DNA of 64,000 nt from Fragilaria crotonensis (Eukaryota > Bacillariophyta > Fragilariophyceae > Fragilariales > Fragilariaceae): assembly GCA_022925895.1 (NCBI GenBank), contig JAKSYS010000178.1:1-64000 (forward strand), read 5' to 3'. Position 1 is the stretch's first letter. Every line of letters begins with the position of its first letter. A program made the position numbers and the translations under genes. Shown here piece after piece: positions 1 to 10,523 of the stretch. The notes below the pieces were generated by a model that was given only the letters and a program-made list of their open reading frames with translations, did no database searches and was not told the DNA's origin.

Positions 1-1260
1 GGAGAGGAAGATCAAGACCGATGCTGTCTGGATGGACCAAACAACCGGAAGACTCAACCCGGTTTCGAAGCGCTCGTGATGGCGATGATCTCCTGCTGTC
101 ATTTGAGTGCGACGAATGAATATTTGGGAAATTGTATCAGTCAGGCCAGATACTAACTCGAAGGACGATGTACTTGCCATGGCGTTCATCCGAAGGATTA
201 ATTTGGACGCGTTCTGGAGCCGTGCGAGGACCACCATGCACGCAAACACTTGACAAGCTCGGAAGATGTTGGAGTCCTCAAGGAAGCTGCGCTTGAATGG
301 ACCTTTTCTCTTGCCGGGCCCATTACCTTCCTTTGATCACTGTGGGTACGAGGTAGCGCTGATGGTGGTGGCATCGCTGGAAAAAGGAAGACACTTGTCG
401 AGCCACAAACAGTGGGATACCATTAGGAAGATACGGTCAACCTTCTCCAATCAAGTCAGAGCGGCGGCCGTATCAAACTTCAGTTCACTATCGCTCGCCG
501 ACAACCATGGGAGCAGTTATCAACGTCTAGCACCGGACCCGTGCGGCTCATTATGGTTTCAACGGTTCATGGTGGGTTGCAAGAAAAGGATGGGCCAGGA
601 TTGGCGCCCAAATCGGGCGCTCAGTGTGGAGGTAATGGAGGAATTGCTGAAAGCGGCGGAAGGGAAAGCTCTCTCAGCCACTGACAAAGAGTCTCGTCAC
701 AAATGGGTTATGGGTGGGGCCTATTTTTGTGTGTGCTTTGTCCTATCCCTCAGGAGCACAGAAGGTCTACTTGCCGACCTCAAAGGGATGATTGCACAGT
801 ACGATGAGGAACGCCCCGATCTGGTGATCCCCCTTTTGGGTAGATTCAAGGACGAGGATCACTCGAGTCAACATCTGATGGCATGCTGCGTGTCCACTAC
901 TGAGTCCGGCATTCAAGTCAAAACATTGATGCGCCGATTATTGGCAGTACACAGGTCCAAAGGCCGGGTTACGGGGTCGTTGTTTCTAAACGCTCGAGGT
1001 GTTCAGTCGTCCACCTACAAAATAAACGGTTTACTTATGGAATGCCTGGCTGAGATCCTAGAACGGAGTCCTATGTTATTTGGGTCGGATGTCAAGTCGG
1101 CCGAGGACTTGACGGACAAGTACCATGACTTCCAATCTTTCAGGAGAGGCAGGATCGGAATCTCGGGCCGTGGCAATGAAGGTCAGCGACGCCGACAGAT
1201 ACGTGGTGAATCGTTGGAGGAGGAAAGAGATCGCAGGAGCCAGCCGAGTTAACCATGTGG
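1..1260 (+). mobile_element. Tyrosine-recombinase element remnant (Crypton/DIRS-like), 5' part outside window
   Basis: The longest open piece (266-1252) reads like the catalytic half of a tyrosine recombinase. It has a SLRSTEG segment near residue 160, where the first catalytic Arg of such enzymes sits, and a SFRRGR segment near residue 290, which resembles the second Arg box. Sequence before position 266 also reads like the same protein family, so the element runs off the left edge. The copy is broken, with at least two breaks. No reverse transcriptase is visible, so whether it was a Crypton (DNA transposon) or a DIRS-type retroelement cannot be told here. The family call rests on motif recognition only. 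Confidence 0.55.
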
Positions 1261-1959
1261 ACGTATCCTTGGTATCTCTCTCTTTTCTCCGATGCACTTA
1301 GGCAATGATGTGAAGAGAGTGGCGTCAGCAAAAGTCAATTGCGCGCCAACGAGTTGTTCACTTATTGGTGCCTGTATCAAGAATTGCCTCGAGCGGTCGC
1401 TCGAGGTCTGGTTTGTCTCTCTTCGTGGGGGTTTTGAATCTAAGGTGGCCACGTCTGGCCGAAGGCCCAGCCGACAGCCACCTGTATCTCATGGAACACC
1501 GAACCGATCGATTGGGGATTCGCTATGTTCGATTGCGATCCTTCAAGAAGGTACATCTCCTCCCGGAAGTCCGATCCGTGTGTTGAAGACTTTGTGCCAA
1601 CACATGAATAGGTCCCCGGGACTCAAGGAGAACAACCCTTTCGAGTCTGTGGAATTGTTTGATACATGAATCCATGCGGGCTCGCATGACCCTGAGGAGT
1701 GTGAAACTATTGGGTAGGGTGCTACTGTGCCTCTGCACTACCGTCCCCCATTACACGAGTCGAGGCATTACACCTACGTGCCTCGGCTCATGAGACAAAT
1801 CAATGACGAATGCATCGTAGCTCAGGAGTAAGCGACTTGGTGCTAGATGCTGTTTGGCGGCCCTAACTTATTAAGTTATATGAGACTACCGTCAACTGTG
1901 TTTACTGTATACTGGAAGTCTCGCCACTGGAATCCCGGAGATTACCGCATCTTTGCAGG
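1261..1959. other. Intergenic, no gene seen
   Basis: Several overlapping short frames are open on both strands but none shows a recognisable domain, a convincing start, or composition that favours one frame. It may be the 3' non-coding end of the recombinase element to its left. Confidence 0.5.
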
Positions 1960-1961
1960 TA

Positions 1962-2597
1962 TGGCTGGGTGCACGAAAAAAGGGTTTTGGGTAGCCTCAG
2001 TTGGTGTAGTATGATATTTTTTTAGTTTTTTCTTCCTTCGAAGTTTCCATCACGTCAAACGTCGTGCTTCGTTGTTGATGACTTCCTACATCAACGATCT
2101 CTTGATCCGGACCACCTCCCGTGTGCACCGATAGCTCTTAAGCTTCATCAAGTACATCATGAGCAGTTGCACTATCGGTGCACACGGCAAACACACACTC
2201 CAGCATCTTTTATCTCAACATGCACGAAAAGCATGACAATATGCCATGCTTTCGACACTGAGCATGTTGATCCTCAAATTCAACACGATTGCATCGTTGC
2301 TTTGGTCCAGTGTCGGTCAACAAACCTTTCAACATCATCATGATGCAGCATGGTTGTGTTTTCAAGTTTGACTGTAAGGTGCCTCATGGAGGCAAGATGA
2401 GCATCGCAGCAGTCTTCACTCTTTGTGAGTGCACATTTTCGTTCATTGGCATGTCGTCAAGTATACCAGTATACAAAATACTCCATCATTGTATAGATCA
2501 ATACTCAGGGAGGTCGCTTCAATTAATTGGCAACTAAATTAATTTCATATGAGGGCTACGGTGGCTACCCAAAGTACTTTTTATTTGCACCCAGCCA
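1962..2597. mobile_element. MITE-like element with ~37-bp terminal inverted repeats and TA target duplication
   Basis: The left end TGGCTGGGTGCA (1962-1973) is repeated exactly in inverted form at 2586-2597. The match resumes inside as TTTGGGTAGCC after a diverged stretch. A TA dinucleotide lies directly outside both ends (1960-1961 and 2598-2599), as for Tc1/mariner-type insertions. Inside are two strong hairpins: a perfect 16-bp stem (2119-2134 with 2172-2187) and a second stem around 2225-2254. No transposase frame is present, so it is non-autonomous. The superfamily is inferred only from the TA duplication. Confidence 0.65.
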
Positions 2598-2602
2598 TAT
2601 GA

Positions 2603-2630
2603 GGTATGTGGTATGTGGTATGTGGTATGT
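2603..2630. repeat. Microsatellite (GGTATGT)4
   Basis: Four perfect head-to-tail copies of a 7-bp unit start five bases after the right TA of the neighbouring MITE. Confidence 0.9.
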
Positions 2631-3826
2631 GTATGGCTAGTAGACAATCTGAGTTTACGTCTCGAAACCCGTACTGCAAGTATCTCGTATCTCCTGTCTC
2701 GTAATCCGAGGTGCCAAGTAAAAATGGCTTCGAACCAATCGTTTCACAAGAGTTTCAAGCAACTTACCATACCTTGTCACGGAGTGAAATTATGAAAATT
2801 GATGTGTTTTTGTGTAGAGGTCCTTGAAATTCAGAAGATTGCTTGAATGTCATTTTATTGGGTCAAAGCCATTTTTATGTGGTTTCTGGTACAATACCAA
2901 GTGGCGCATCGTAGTACAGTACCACCTTGGGCTGGAGTCTGGGAGTATGTACAAATTTGTCTCTTATCATAGAAGCATTCGTGTGCTCTGTACACGAGTA
3001 CTGGCCGACCGTAGACTTAAAGGTTAGTAGAATCTAGTAGAAGTGGACTATTGGACTTGATGGGGGAGGAAGCAAACCTGATGGTCTGATGGATCATCCA
3101 GCCTTGGGCAATGGAGTCTTGAAGCAGTAAACCATTCTTATATAATGATGGTACAGAAATGTAGGTATGCAGTAACTAAGAAATAAAGACCTTAAGTGTT
3201 TTTGGTTGTGTAATGGACCACAAAGTTAATGGCAACAAGTGTCTCATCATTGACAGAATCAAGATCCAGTTGGACAAGGGAAGGCTTTGTTATCATGGGG
3301 AAACAGTTAGCAAAACATGATAGGAACAGGTCTGCAGGTGGGAGGTTGCAAATGTGAATGCCATTGTGCATAATTCTGGTTGTCTCAAGGATGAGAGATG
3401 ATTGGTGGGATAGAGGTCATGTTCTCTTAAATGGTTGTTTTGATGATTTTGGCATTGGTTCCAGTAATGTAAGCAAAGCACATAGATAATTCCTACAGTA
3501 CGTTGCATTTTCTGGCAGCTGGGATTGTCAGAAGTCATGACATTGTAGAACTGGGTTGCTGGACTGCCAAATATCAAAAGCTGAATAATTAATGCCATAT
3601 CCAACTCACCAAGAAGGGGGATCTTAATCCAGAAGGAGATGAAAGCAGCAAACAAAATGATGATCAACAAGTCATGATATAAGCACTAACACCTTACATT
3701 AGGTCATGAGAATTCAAATTGTAATGTCAGTGTAGCTGACGTCATCTGCACCTACGAGTAGTACCTAGTTTATGACAGCATACCATTTGACTCGACCGGT
3801 ATTAAACAGTCCCAACGAGGCAAACT
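2631..3826. other. Intergenic, no confident gene
   Basis: Short frames only. One stretch, 2842-2865 on the plus strand, encodes LECHFIGS and is related to segments near 6.0 kb and 8.5 kb (see findings). A minus frame of 125 codons (3293-3670) is open but has no recognisable domain; it may belong to the decayed retroelement next to it. Confidence 0.4.
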
Positions 3827-4138
3827 TCACATGAACCTGCTGTTTAAGGCCCACGACATTATAACGCAGGAGCTACCCGACACAATATACTGGCTGGAAA
3901 CCTTGAACACGAGACAAGCTCGGAGATTGTATGGAATGGACCCCATTAATTCACGACGCCGATCGACCGGTAAAACTTTCGTGAAGAGGTTTGCCAAATT
4001 CATAGCCGTATCTTCTTCCTTATGCACTTGCATCACTCCAGCTGCCGCCGCCTCACAGATGGCATGGTGATTAATGGCATTGTGTATCTTGCTCAGCACT
4101 GACTCTGGAGGAATGCTTGTGTACTTCTCCCTGATCAC
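3827..4138 (-). mobile_element. Ty1/copia LTR retrotransposon remnant (RNase H end)
   Basis: The minus-strand frame reads like the extreme C-terminus of a copia-type polyprotein, the end of the RNase H domain. The HNAINHHAICEAAAAGV stretch, followed by the NLANLFTKVL and DRRRELM segments, is the usual ending of diatom and plant copia pol. Only this tail is recognisable. Integrase, reverse transcriptase and flanking LTRs were not found nearby, so this is a broken fossil of unknown but not very recent age. Confidence 0.75.
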
Positions 4139-6004
4139 TGCAATACACTTGAGCAGGGGGATCCATCTCTTGTTGCCACACGGTTTTATTGTTTTGCAGA
4201 CAATGCAGCCATATATTATCTTTGGGCATGTTTTGAATCCATTCTCTCATTCACAATGAGATGCTCCTCAAAAAAGTTGTCATAATTAGTTCCTCAGTCA
4301 ACTGAGAATTCATATCGAGCAGGCATTTGGTCAGTATTCAGTCCAGTCAACTGGAGAATTATATGGAAGCCACTAGAAACGTCATTGACAAAATCAAGCC
4401 TAGTCATGACTACCTATGCAAGACTGCACAACTTAATCATTGAGAATGATTGGCAGTTTGATGAAGAAATGGCGCTATCAGATGTGGTTTGAAGCCTGAG
4501 CAAGATTTTTCGACCAGGTTTATCGCAATTTCAGGAGCCTCCTTTCTACGTGACTTCTTGATCATAGCATACATTCAGCATCTGAATGGATATTGCTACC
4601 CTTCTTATCGACTTCGAAACGACAGAGTCAATTTTGAGGAGTACGAACGTCATTTTCATTAAGTGTAGTAACTACTAGCTAGCTAGTAGTATTTCTGTTA
4701 CTGCCTACCTAATTGCACTCATACAGCCAGCAGCAGTATACAAAGTACACCACATTAGATTTGAAATCAAGTAGAACAATTCCTTGACAGTGATTATTCT
4801 GTCTCCTTGCCATCATCGGTTGATGAGCAAAAGGAAGTGCTGCTTTGCTGATGTCAAGAATTGATGTCGTCTTTGATGGTGGTGTGTGATGCTCGGTGAT
4901 GACAAGTGGAGGACGAGCAGCGTGATCATCATCCTTATCGTCAACAGGAAGTATATTTGCCTCTCTCGCAACTAGGAGTACGCTTGGTGCAAACAGCCCA
5001 CTTGCTTGTTGTTGCAAGAGCAACAGAACTACCATCCCCATTTCCATACTAGTCATTCCACGTCGACCAATCAATGCACAAATATTGTCAGAAATTGCTA
5101 AAATAATCAGAGCCACTTCCTCCTTTTTCGTTTGTCTGTACCCAGGAATTTCGTGTGTCACACAAAAACAACATAGTAAGAGCATTTAGCAACAACCCTG
5201 ACAGAGGAACTCCTCCAATCAAGACAAGCAGACTCAAGTCACCTACTTGTTCAATTGTATGAATTCTTGGCGCTACTTTGTCTTATCAATTTTCAGTGTA
5301 CTAGCAGAATCTTTTAAACCAATCTTTTAAAGCATACTCCTATCGATTTCCAGTGGTATCACGATAGTATCAATACCCACGTCAGGGACCACACCTACTG
5401 CATGGCTCAAATGCTCTTGATCAGGGGGTATCTTCCTTAATATCTGATAGACATGGAAGGCTTTGGGGTCCTTGGATGTCATGTCATACTAAGCATTGCA
5501 CTTGAAACATGTCGTGTGGAACTGAATGGATGCCTCTTCACAAATCTCTCCGCAGATTGCATGTATAGTCAAACAATACACAGGAGAGAGGAGGTGCATA
5601 AGCACACATGGGAGTGTCTTGCAAAGGAAGAGTTTGAGAGCAGCGCACTTTGTAATTTCAGCCAACATCATTGATTACTATAGGAGAGCACAAACAAGAT
5701 CAAACAAGTATGAATACTTAGTAGAGAACGAGAGGATCGGTTGAAGAAGTCATGAATACTACTACTATCTAGTAGCTACTGTAGATGTTGTTTTGCTTCT
5801 TTGCGACGTGACATCTGCAAGAGTACAATCAAAAGTACTCGGAGTATGATACAAGTCCGGGTCAAAAGACGCCCCCAAAACGGAGGTGTTTTTGTTTGTA
5901 CTTAAAACCCGGATGAAAAAGTGCACTATTTCCGGATATCTTTGAAAACCAAAAGTACATATGATAGTATGTATTTTTTGCATACAGAAAGTACAAGTCA
6001 AAAT
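4139..6004. other. Repeat-like intergenic stretch, no confident gene
   Basis: No domain is recognisable. The longest frame (4709-5185, minus, about 158 codons) lacks family resemblance and its composition is not clearly protein-like, so it is not called as a gene. The part next to 4138 may be further decayed copia sequence. Confidence 0.4.
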
Positions 6005-6378
6005 GGATCCGATTAAATGGCACTCCAATTTTGTCAGCATACGACACACTACTTAGGACTTAGGACCCCCTCTAGAAAATTTAGCTCCACGTGAAAGCCA
6101 TTCACGATAGGAATTTCACTTTTGATTTTTGGTGTTTTCTTCCAACTCAATTTGTCGCCGACTCTGCCCTCTGACAATTCAAATTTGAATTCATATTCAT
6201 AGACAGCAATGTATACTTCAATAGATTCAAGCAACTCAGTTGATAATTGTCAAATCTGTTGGCAAGAACGTCGGCAATAACACACCTACTATTCTGATGA
6301 AGTGGTTGATTTAAATTTCTTCTCTTCACACCATTGTGCACAGGATTGGCCCAGTGAAGGGATTACAACAACACCAGC

Positions 6379-6859
6379 ATGCAACTGTTACAGGCAAGCC
6401 AGGCAGAGGTAACGAGGTCTTTGCAGAACGCTTTGGATGCAGCATCATGGGACCTGAAGCAATGGACAGCTAGTTTGCCTTTTATTGTCAGGAATCCAAA
6501 CCAACATTCCGCGTGGTGCTGCAAATTTTATTACAGAGGGTCTGTGTCACGACATTTTGGAATACCTCAAACCGATGTACAAGGGTTACAAGATATATTT
6601 TAGTGCCAAGTACAACAATCAGCAGCCTCATCTGGCTTTTGGCGGAGACAATGGCTGGAAGGATTTGCTGAAGGACATTGAGATTGCTGGAATGCAGGCT
6701 GGGTTTTATCCCATCAGCAACGGTGGTAACTGCAGTAAGCTTATCATGATTTGTCGAGGAAGCCACCTGTACCAAGGAAAAAAAGAGAGGAGCACAGTCC
6801 CAATCAACAGAATTATAGGAATGAAACCCTCCATTCAGATCGCAACAATTCTTGAGTGA
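6379..6859 (+). pseudogene. Unrecognised ORF fragment upstream of the minisatellite
   Basis: Two overlapping plus frames (6379-6603 and 6485-6859) are open in front of the minisatellite. The second contains GYKIYFSAKY and a Cys-rich ICRGSHLYQGKK stretch that reminds me of the zinc-binding N-terminal part of a diatom repeat-encoded protein. That is a weak impression, not a family assignment. The frames change within the region and no complete gene can be drawn. Confidence 0.2.
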
Positions 6860-6880
6860 TACGGGGAAACCTTGGAAGAC

Positions 6881-7330
6881 GCAAAAACCCTTGTTATCTT
6901 TCTGCACCCTGTTTGCACAAATCCTCTCATTATTCTTCACCATGTTGCAAAAACCCCTGTTATCTTTCTGCATGCTGTTTGGACAAATCCTCGTTACTTT
7001 TCACCCTGTGTGCAAAAACCCTCGTTATCTTTTTGCGTGCTATTTGGACAAATCCTTTTTATTTTTCACCATGTTGCAAAAACCCTCGTTATCTTTATGC
7101 ATGCTGTTTGGACAAATCCTCGTTATGCTGTTTGGACAAATCCTCGTTACTTTTCACGCTGTTTGCAAAAACCCTTGTTATCTTTCTGTACCCTGTTTGA
7201 ACAATCCTCATTACTTTTCACGCTGTTTGCAAAAACCCTTGTTATCTTTCTGCACACTGTTTGAACAAATCCTTGTTCACCATATTTGCAAAAACCCTTG
7301 TTAACTCTCTGCACCCTTCTTGTTGTCAGA
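6881..7330. repeat. Minisatellite, ~64-bp unit, about 7 copies
   Basis: Units start with GCAAAAACCC at 6881, 6947, 7012, 7076, 7165, 7229 and 7288, that is, 59-66 bp apart except for one 89-bp spacing caused by a short internal duplication near 7125-7150. Units contain GTTATCTTTCTGCA and GTTTGGACAAATCC blocks and differ by point changes. All three plus frames stay open through most of the array simply because the unit has few stops, so it is not taken as coding. Confidence 0.92.
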
Positions 7331-7443
7331 AATTGAGAGAACACCTGCTATCTTTACACTAAACTTTTTTCTATAGTTTTTTGAAATATTATTGCATCTC
7401 TAAGATAAGAAACTTAAATGTTTACTCTTCATCATCATCATCA

Positions 7444-7847
7444 TCATCCCTGGGAGCGAATGCATTGTTGTTCAGACAAACTTAGGGTATTGAAGCAATC
7501 TTGACACCACCATGACTTTACCAACTCCATCTTCTCCTCACAACAAGTGCAACAAACATGGGTGGCCGTGCTCGTCTTCTTTCTCGCACGACGTTTCGCG
7601 ATATCAATGTCACGACACTTCTTGTTTTCAGAGTACAAACATTGTTATCCAGAACCTTGTTTGTCTTTGCGGCGGCAGCATCAGCATCAGCGCCACCGCC
7701 GTTGTTCCCAACGCCAGTTGCGGTCGTCACTGCCTTCCCGGAATTTCCATTTGATACCCCCTCCCGAACAGATTCGTCAGCATTCGGGCACAACTTGTTG
7801 TTCTCCGTGAGAAATGACGCGGGAAAAAGTCTTGGGGAGTCACCCAT
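7444..7847 (-). CDS. Candidate small Cys-rich protein, model uncertain
   Basis: On the minus strand an ATG at 7847 opens a Gly/Ala-rich frame with a GGGADADAAAAK stretch. A second minus frame (7444-7638) carries a basic IAKRRARKKT segment and paired cysteines (CCTCC, later CQDC) that could bind zinc. The two frames overlap near 7600-7640, and no convincing intron joins them. The plus strand is also open here. I list it because the Cys pattern is suggestive; it may equally be non-coding. Confidence 0.2.
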
Positions 7848-8012
7848 GAGTAGCACCGCAGTGCAAGACGAGGACGTCGTCCTCTTTAGAGCGATACGAG
7901 CAACGTCATTAGTACTCGGATTTGGGGACAAGATGCGGAAAATAGTACCTAGCGGAATTGTTACACATCACAATCGGTCTCAATTCCAAACCAAAATCAC
8001 AGTAGCCACGTC

Positions 8013-8229
8013 GCAACTGATGTCGGTTCAGCGGTTCCTCGTTGCGAGCGCAAACTCTGCCGCGCCAAAATTGCAAGCGCAACCACCACTCCTGATGTAT
8101 GACAGGTAGTGGCTATCGCAGCGTTGCAACTGGTGTCGGTTCGGCAGTTCCTCGTCGCAAGCACAAACTCCACCGCACCAAAATTGCAAGCGCAACCACC
8201 ACTCCTGATGTCGGTTCGGCGGTTCGTCA
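8013..8229. repeat. 112-bp tandem duplication
   Basis: The block beginning GCAACTGATGTCGG at 8013-8100 recurs at 8125-8212 with a few substitutions, and a third partial copy (GATGTCGGTTCGGCGG) follows at about 8208-8229. No coding role is evident. Confidence 0.85.
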
Positions 8230-8551
8230 AAGAAGATTGTCAGCTAGTCCTTCGCAACAACAATGATGCAATAACAACGATAAGGAACAACACCAACGCG
8301 ATGACAGTCAAAGTACAATGAGCAGCAGCAAAAGCAGCAACAGTAATGAATTGTGGCAAAAATGAGCATTTAAATGAGCAGTTCGAACTTTTCAAACTAT
8401 CATGTGGCAACCGGGCTGGCGTCGATTTCGGCAAACGTTCAAAACAACACACATGTATGTGCCGAAATTCGGTTTGCAAGAATTACGAAGCCGATTTCCA
8501 GGATTCCTATGATGTCACGATTACGAAATTGGAGTGCCAGTTAATCGGATC

Positions 8552-9071
8552 TAATACGCACCATAATGTGATCCGTGCTCCCAGCACCGAGTGTCAGCAA
8601 CGAGCGATGATGCGATGATACATTTGTACTGTGTATTCGTTCCAGTACCAGGTGGATAGATAGTTCTGGCAGTGCTCAAGTCTACTAGCGTATCACACAT
8701 ATTCGTTTTACAAGTACATATGATACGTGTCACGGACCTTCCTTCGGACTGCTGACATCCGTTGGGTGCACGTCTGGATTATCAAACGTGTTCTACGAAG
8801 TTCCAATAGAGTACTTCAGTATATTTATGCTACTGGATTACAAGTACCTGGGTGGCGGAAGGCGCTCCTCAGAGTTGCTGGTACTATGGTACGACTCCTA
8901 CAGCAATACAGATAATATACAGTAATAAATATCTGAATACATACATCTGTCACAGTGTTATCTTATATGAAACAGCTCTGATCACAGATTTGATGGCTTG
9001 CTGAGCTTGATCAATTTTGCAGGATTATCAGGGTATTCGAGTGGGAGAGTGAGTGAGACGCAACCAGCAAG
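8552..9071. other. Intergenic, upstream of TauE/SafE gene
   Basis: About 520 bp with no recognisable gene. It contains GTAC-rich stretches and an AT-rich part (8920-8990). It presumably includes the promoter and 5' UTR of the gene starting at 9072; no specific element can be named. Confidence 0.5.
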
Positions 9072-10442
9072 ATGGACATGAGCATGCGACTCCTCGAGGT
9101 AGTGTTTGCAGATGATCATGCACCGCTGTTTCCACTCTCCGCTTCTGACTACGTGGGTTTCGCCTTTGCCACCATCGGTCTTTTGATTGCCGCTGGCGGG
9201 GGAATCGGAGGAGGCGGGATTCTGGTTCCAATCTTCATCTTAGTCATGAGATTCTCTCCCAAACACGCAATACCACTTTCCAATATAACAGTATTTGGTG
9301 GCGCGGTTGCGAATACACTGTTGAATAAAAGCAAGCGCCATCCCTTGGCGGATCGTCCTTTGGTCGATTGGGATCTCATCATGATCATGGAACCGGTAAC
9401 TATGGCAGGAGCTCTGATTGGATCCTCTTTGAACAAGGTATTGGACGAGTACGTCCTGGTTGCCGTCTTGGCAATTCTCCTTTCAGCCATAGCATTCGAA
9501 ACCCTTGGCAAGGCCATTAGGTTGTACGTTGCTGAGACAAAGATACAATTCGCGTTGGAGCACGGTAGTTCTATCACGGAGGGCGAAACGGCGTCAGCAG
9601 TCGGAGTTGAATGTACAGCTGAAGGCGAAACGCTACCACTGCTAGATCACCACAAAGTGCAGTACAATGAGACTTTCAACCACGGTGAATCTTTAACGGT
9701 AAGGGCTCCTGTAGTCGATGATGAGCTGCACCGAATTCTCGAGGAGGAAAAGGTGACCCCAGTGGGAAGTGTCAGGCTTCTCGTCATGATGTTTGTGGTC
9801 GTTCTCCTCATTAACATTTTGAAAGGAGGTGGTGCCTTCAAGTCTCCTATAGGCATCTCTTGTGGATCAGCCTCATTCTGGACAGCCAACTTCATCATGC
9901 TAGCGTGGATCGTCGTCATAAGTATCAAGGCTCGATCCAACCTGGTAAATCGATTTGATCTCAAGCGACGACTCGGATACCGCTATGTTGCGGGAGATAT
10001 ACAATGGAGTGCAAGTGCGACGCTGGTATATCCAATTCTGTGTTGCTTTGCTGGTTTCTTTGCCGGCATGTTTGGGATCGGAGGAGGCATTGTGAAGGGA
10101 CCGCTTATGCTAGCCATGGGCGTTCATCCTGCTGTTGTTTCGGCCACGTCAGCTACTATGATTCTCTTCACGAGCTCTACATCGACGACTTCCTACATTG
10201 TCTTTGGCTTGTTGCGGATGGACTACGGAATCGTGTGCCTTAGTGTGGGATTTCTGGCAACGTATGCGGGACAGATATGCCTGGCCGCCGTGATGAAGCG
10301 CTTCAAGCGAAACTCTTTGATCGCCTTTTCCATTGGGTTCGTCGTTCTTGCCAGTGCAGTCTTGATGACCGTGCAATCCGTGCTCACATTGAAAAAAGGC
10401 GTGAATCACGAACCCGGTGGAATTTGCTCAAACGAGGTGTAG
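9072..10442 (+). CDS. TauE/SafE family anion (sulfite/sulfonate) exporter-like membrane protein
   Basis: An intronless frame of 456 codons. Both halves carry the glycine-rich signature of the TauE/SafE (formerly DUF81) family: AAGGGIGGGGILVPI near residue 45, and FGIGGGIVKGPLML near residue 340 followed by SATSATMILFTSS. About eight hydrophobic segments fit a multi-pass membrane protein made of two repeated halves, separated by an acidic soluble loop (roughly residues 165-220). Family members move sulfite, sulfoacetate or related organic anions; eukaryotic members are poorly characterised, so the substrate is unknown. The first ATG is used because no earlier in-frame start follows the preceding AT-rich region. 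It is convergent with the next gene, with about 80 bp between the stops. Confidence 0.85.
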   Translation: MDMSMRLLEVVFADDHAPLFPLSASDYVGFAFATIGLLIAAGGGIGGGGILVPIFILVMRFSPKHAIPLSNITVFGGAVANTLLNKSKRHPLADRPLVDWDLIMIMEPVTMAGALIGSSLNKVLDEYVLVAVLAILLSAIAFETLGKAIRLYVAETKIQFALEHGSSITEGETASAVGVECTAEGETLPLLDHHKVQYNETFNHGESLTVRAPVVDDELHRILEEEKVTPVGSVRLLVMMFVVVLLINILKGGGAFKSPIGISCGSASFWTANFIMLAWIVVISIKARSNLVNRFDLKRRLGYRYVAGDIQWSASATLVYPILCCFAGFFAGMFGIGGGIVKGPLMLAMGVHPAVVSATSATMILFTSSTSTTSYIVFGLLRMDYGIVCLSVGFLATYAGQICLAAVMKRFKRNSLIAFSIGFVVLASAVLMTVQSVLTLKKGVNHEPGGICSNEV

Positions 10443-10523
10443 GCTAACGAAGGTTAACATTCAAAACGTTTTTGATAAACTTCAAATACTTCGGCAACTA
10501 AGCATTATCTTCATTGGTTTGCA

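Larger units (their letters stand above)
6006..8551. mobile_element. Possible element bounded by 26-bp inverted repeats
   Basis: A 26-bp sequence at 6006-6031, beginning GATCCGATTAAATGG, recurs in inverted orientation at 8526-8551 with one mismatch. The interval holds an unrecognised ORF, a 64-bp minisatellite and a 112-bp duplication. No target-site duplication is evident. Because the repeated segment also looks coding (see finding on LECxxIGS), the two copies may be independent fragments rather than true transposon ends. Confidence 0.25.

Noticed and set aside
1292-1669. Plus-strand ORF of 125 codons
   Set aside because: Three overlapping frames are open here, none with domain features; composition is typical of chance ORFs in GC-balanced DNA.
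3690-4400. LTRs flanking the copia fragment
   Set aside because: No direct repeat with TG...CA ends was found on either side.
7558-8109. Plus-strand ORF of 183 codons
   Set aside because: It runs into the 112-bp tandem duplication, has no domain, and overlaps a minus-strand candidate that reads slightly better.
9149-9577. Minus-strand ORF opposite the TauE/SafE gene
   Set aside because: Antisense shadow; the plus strand holds clear family motifs.
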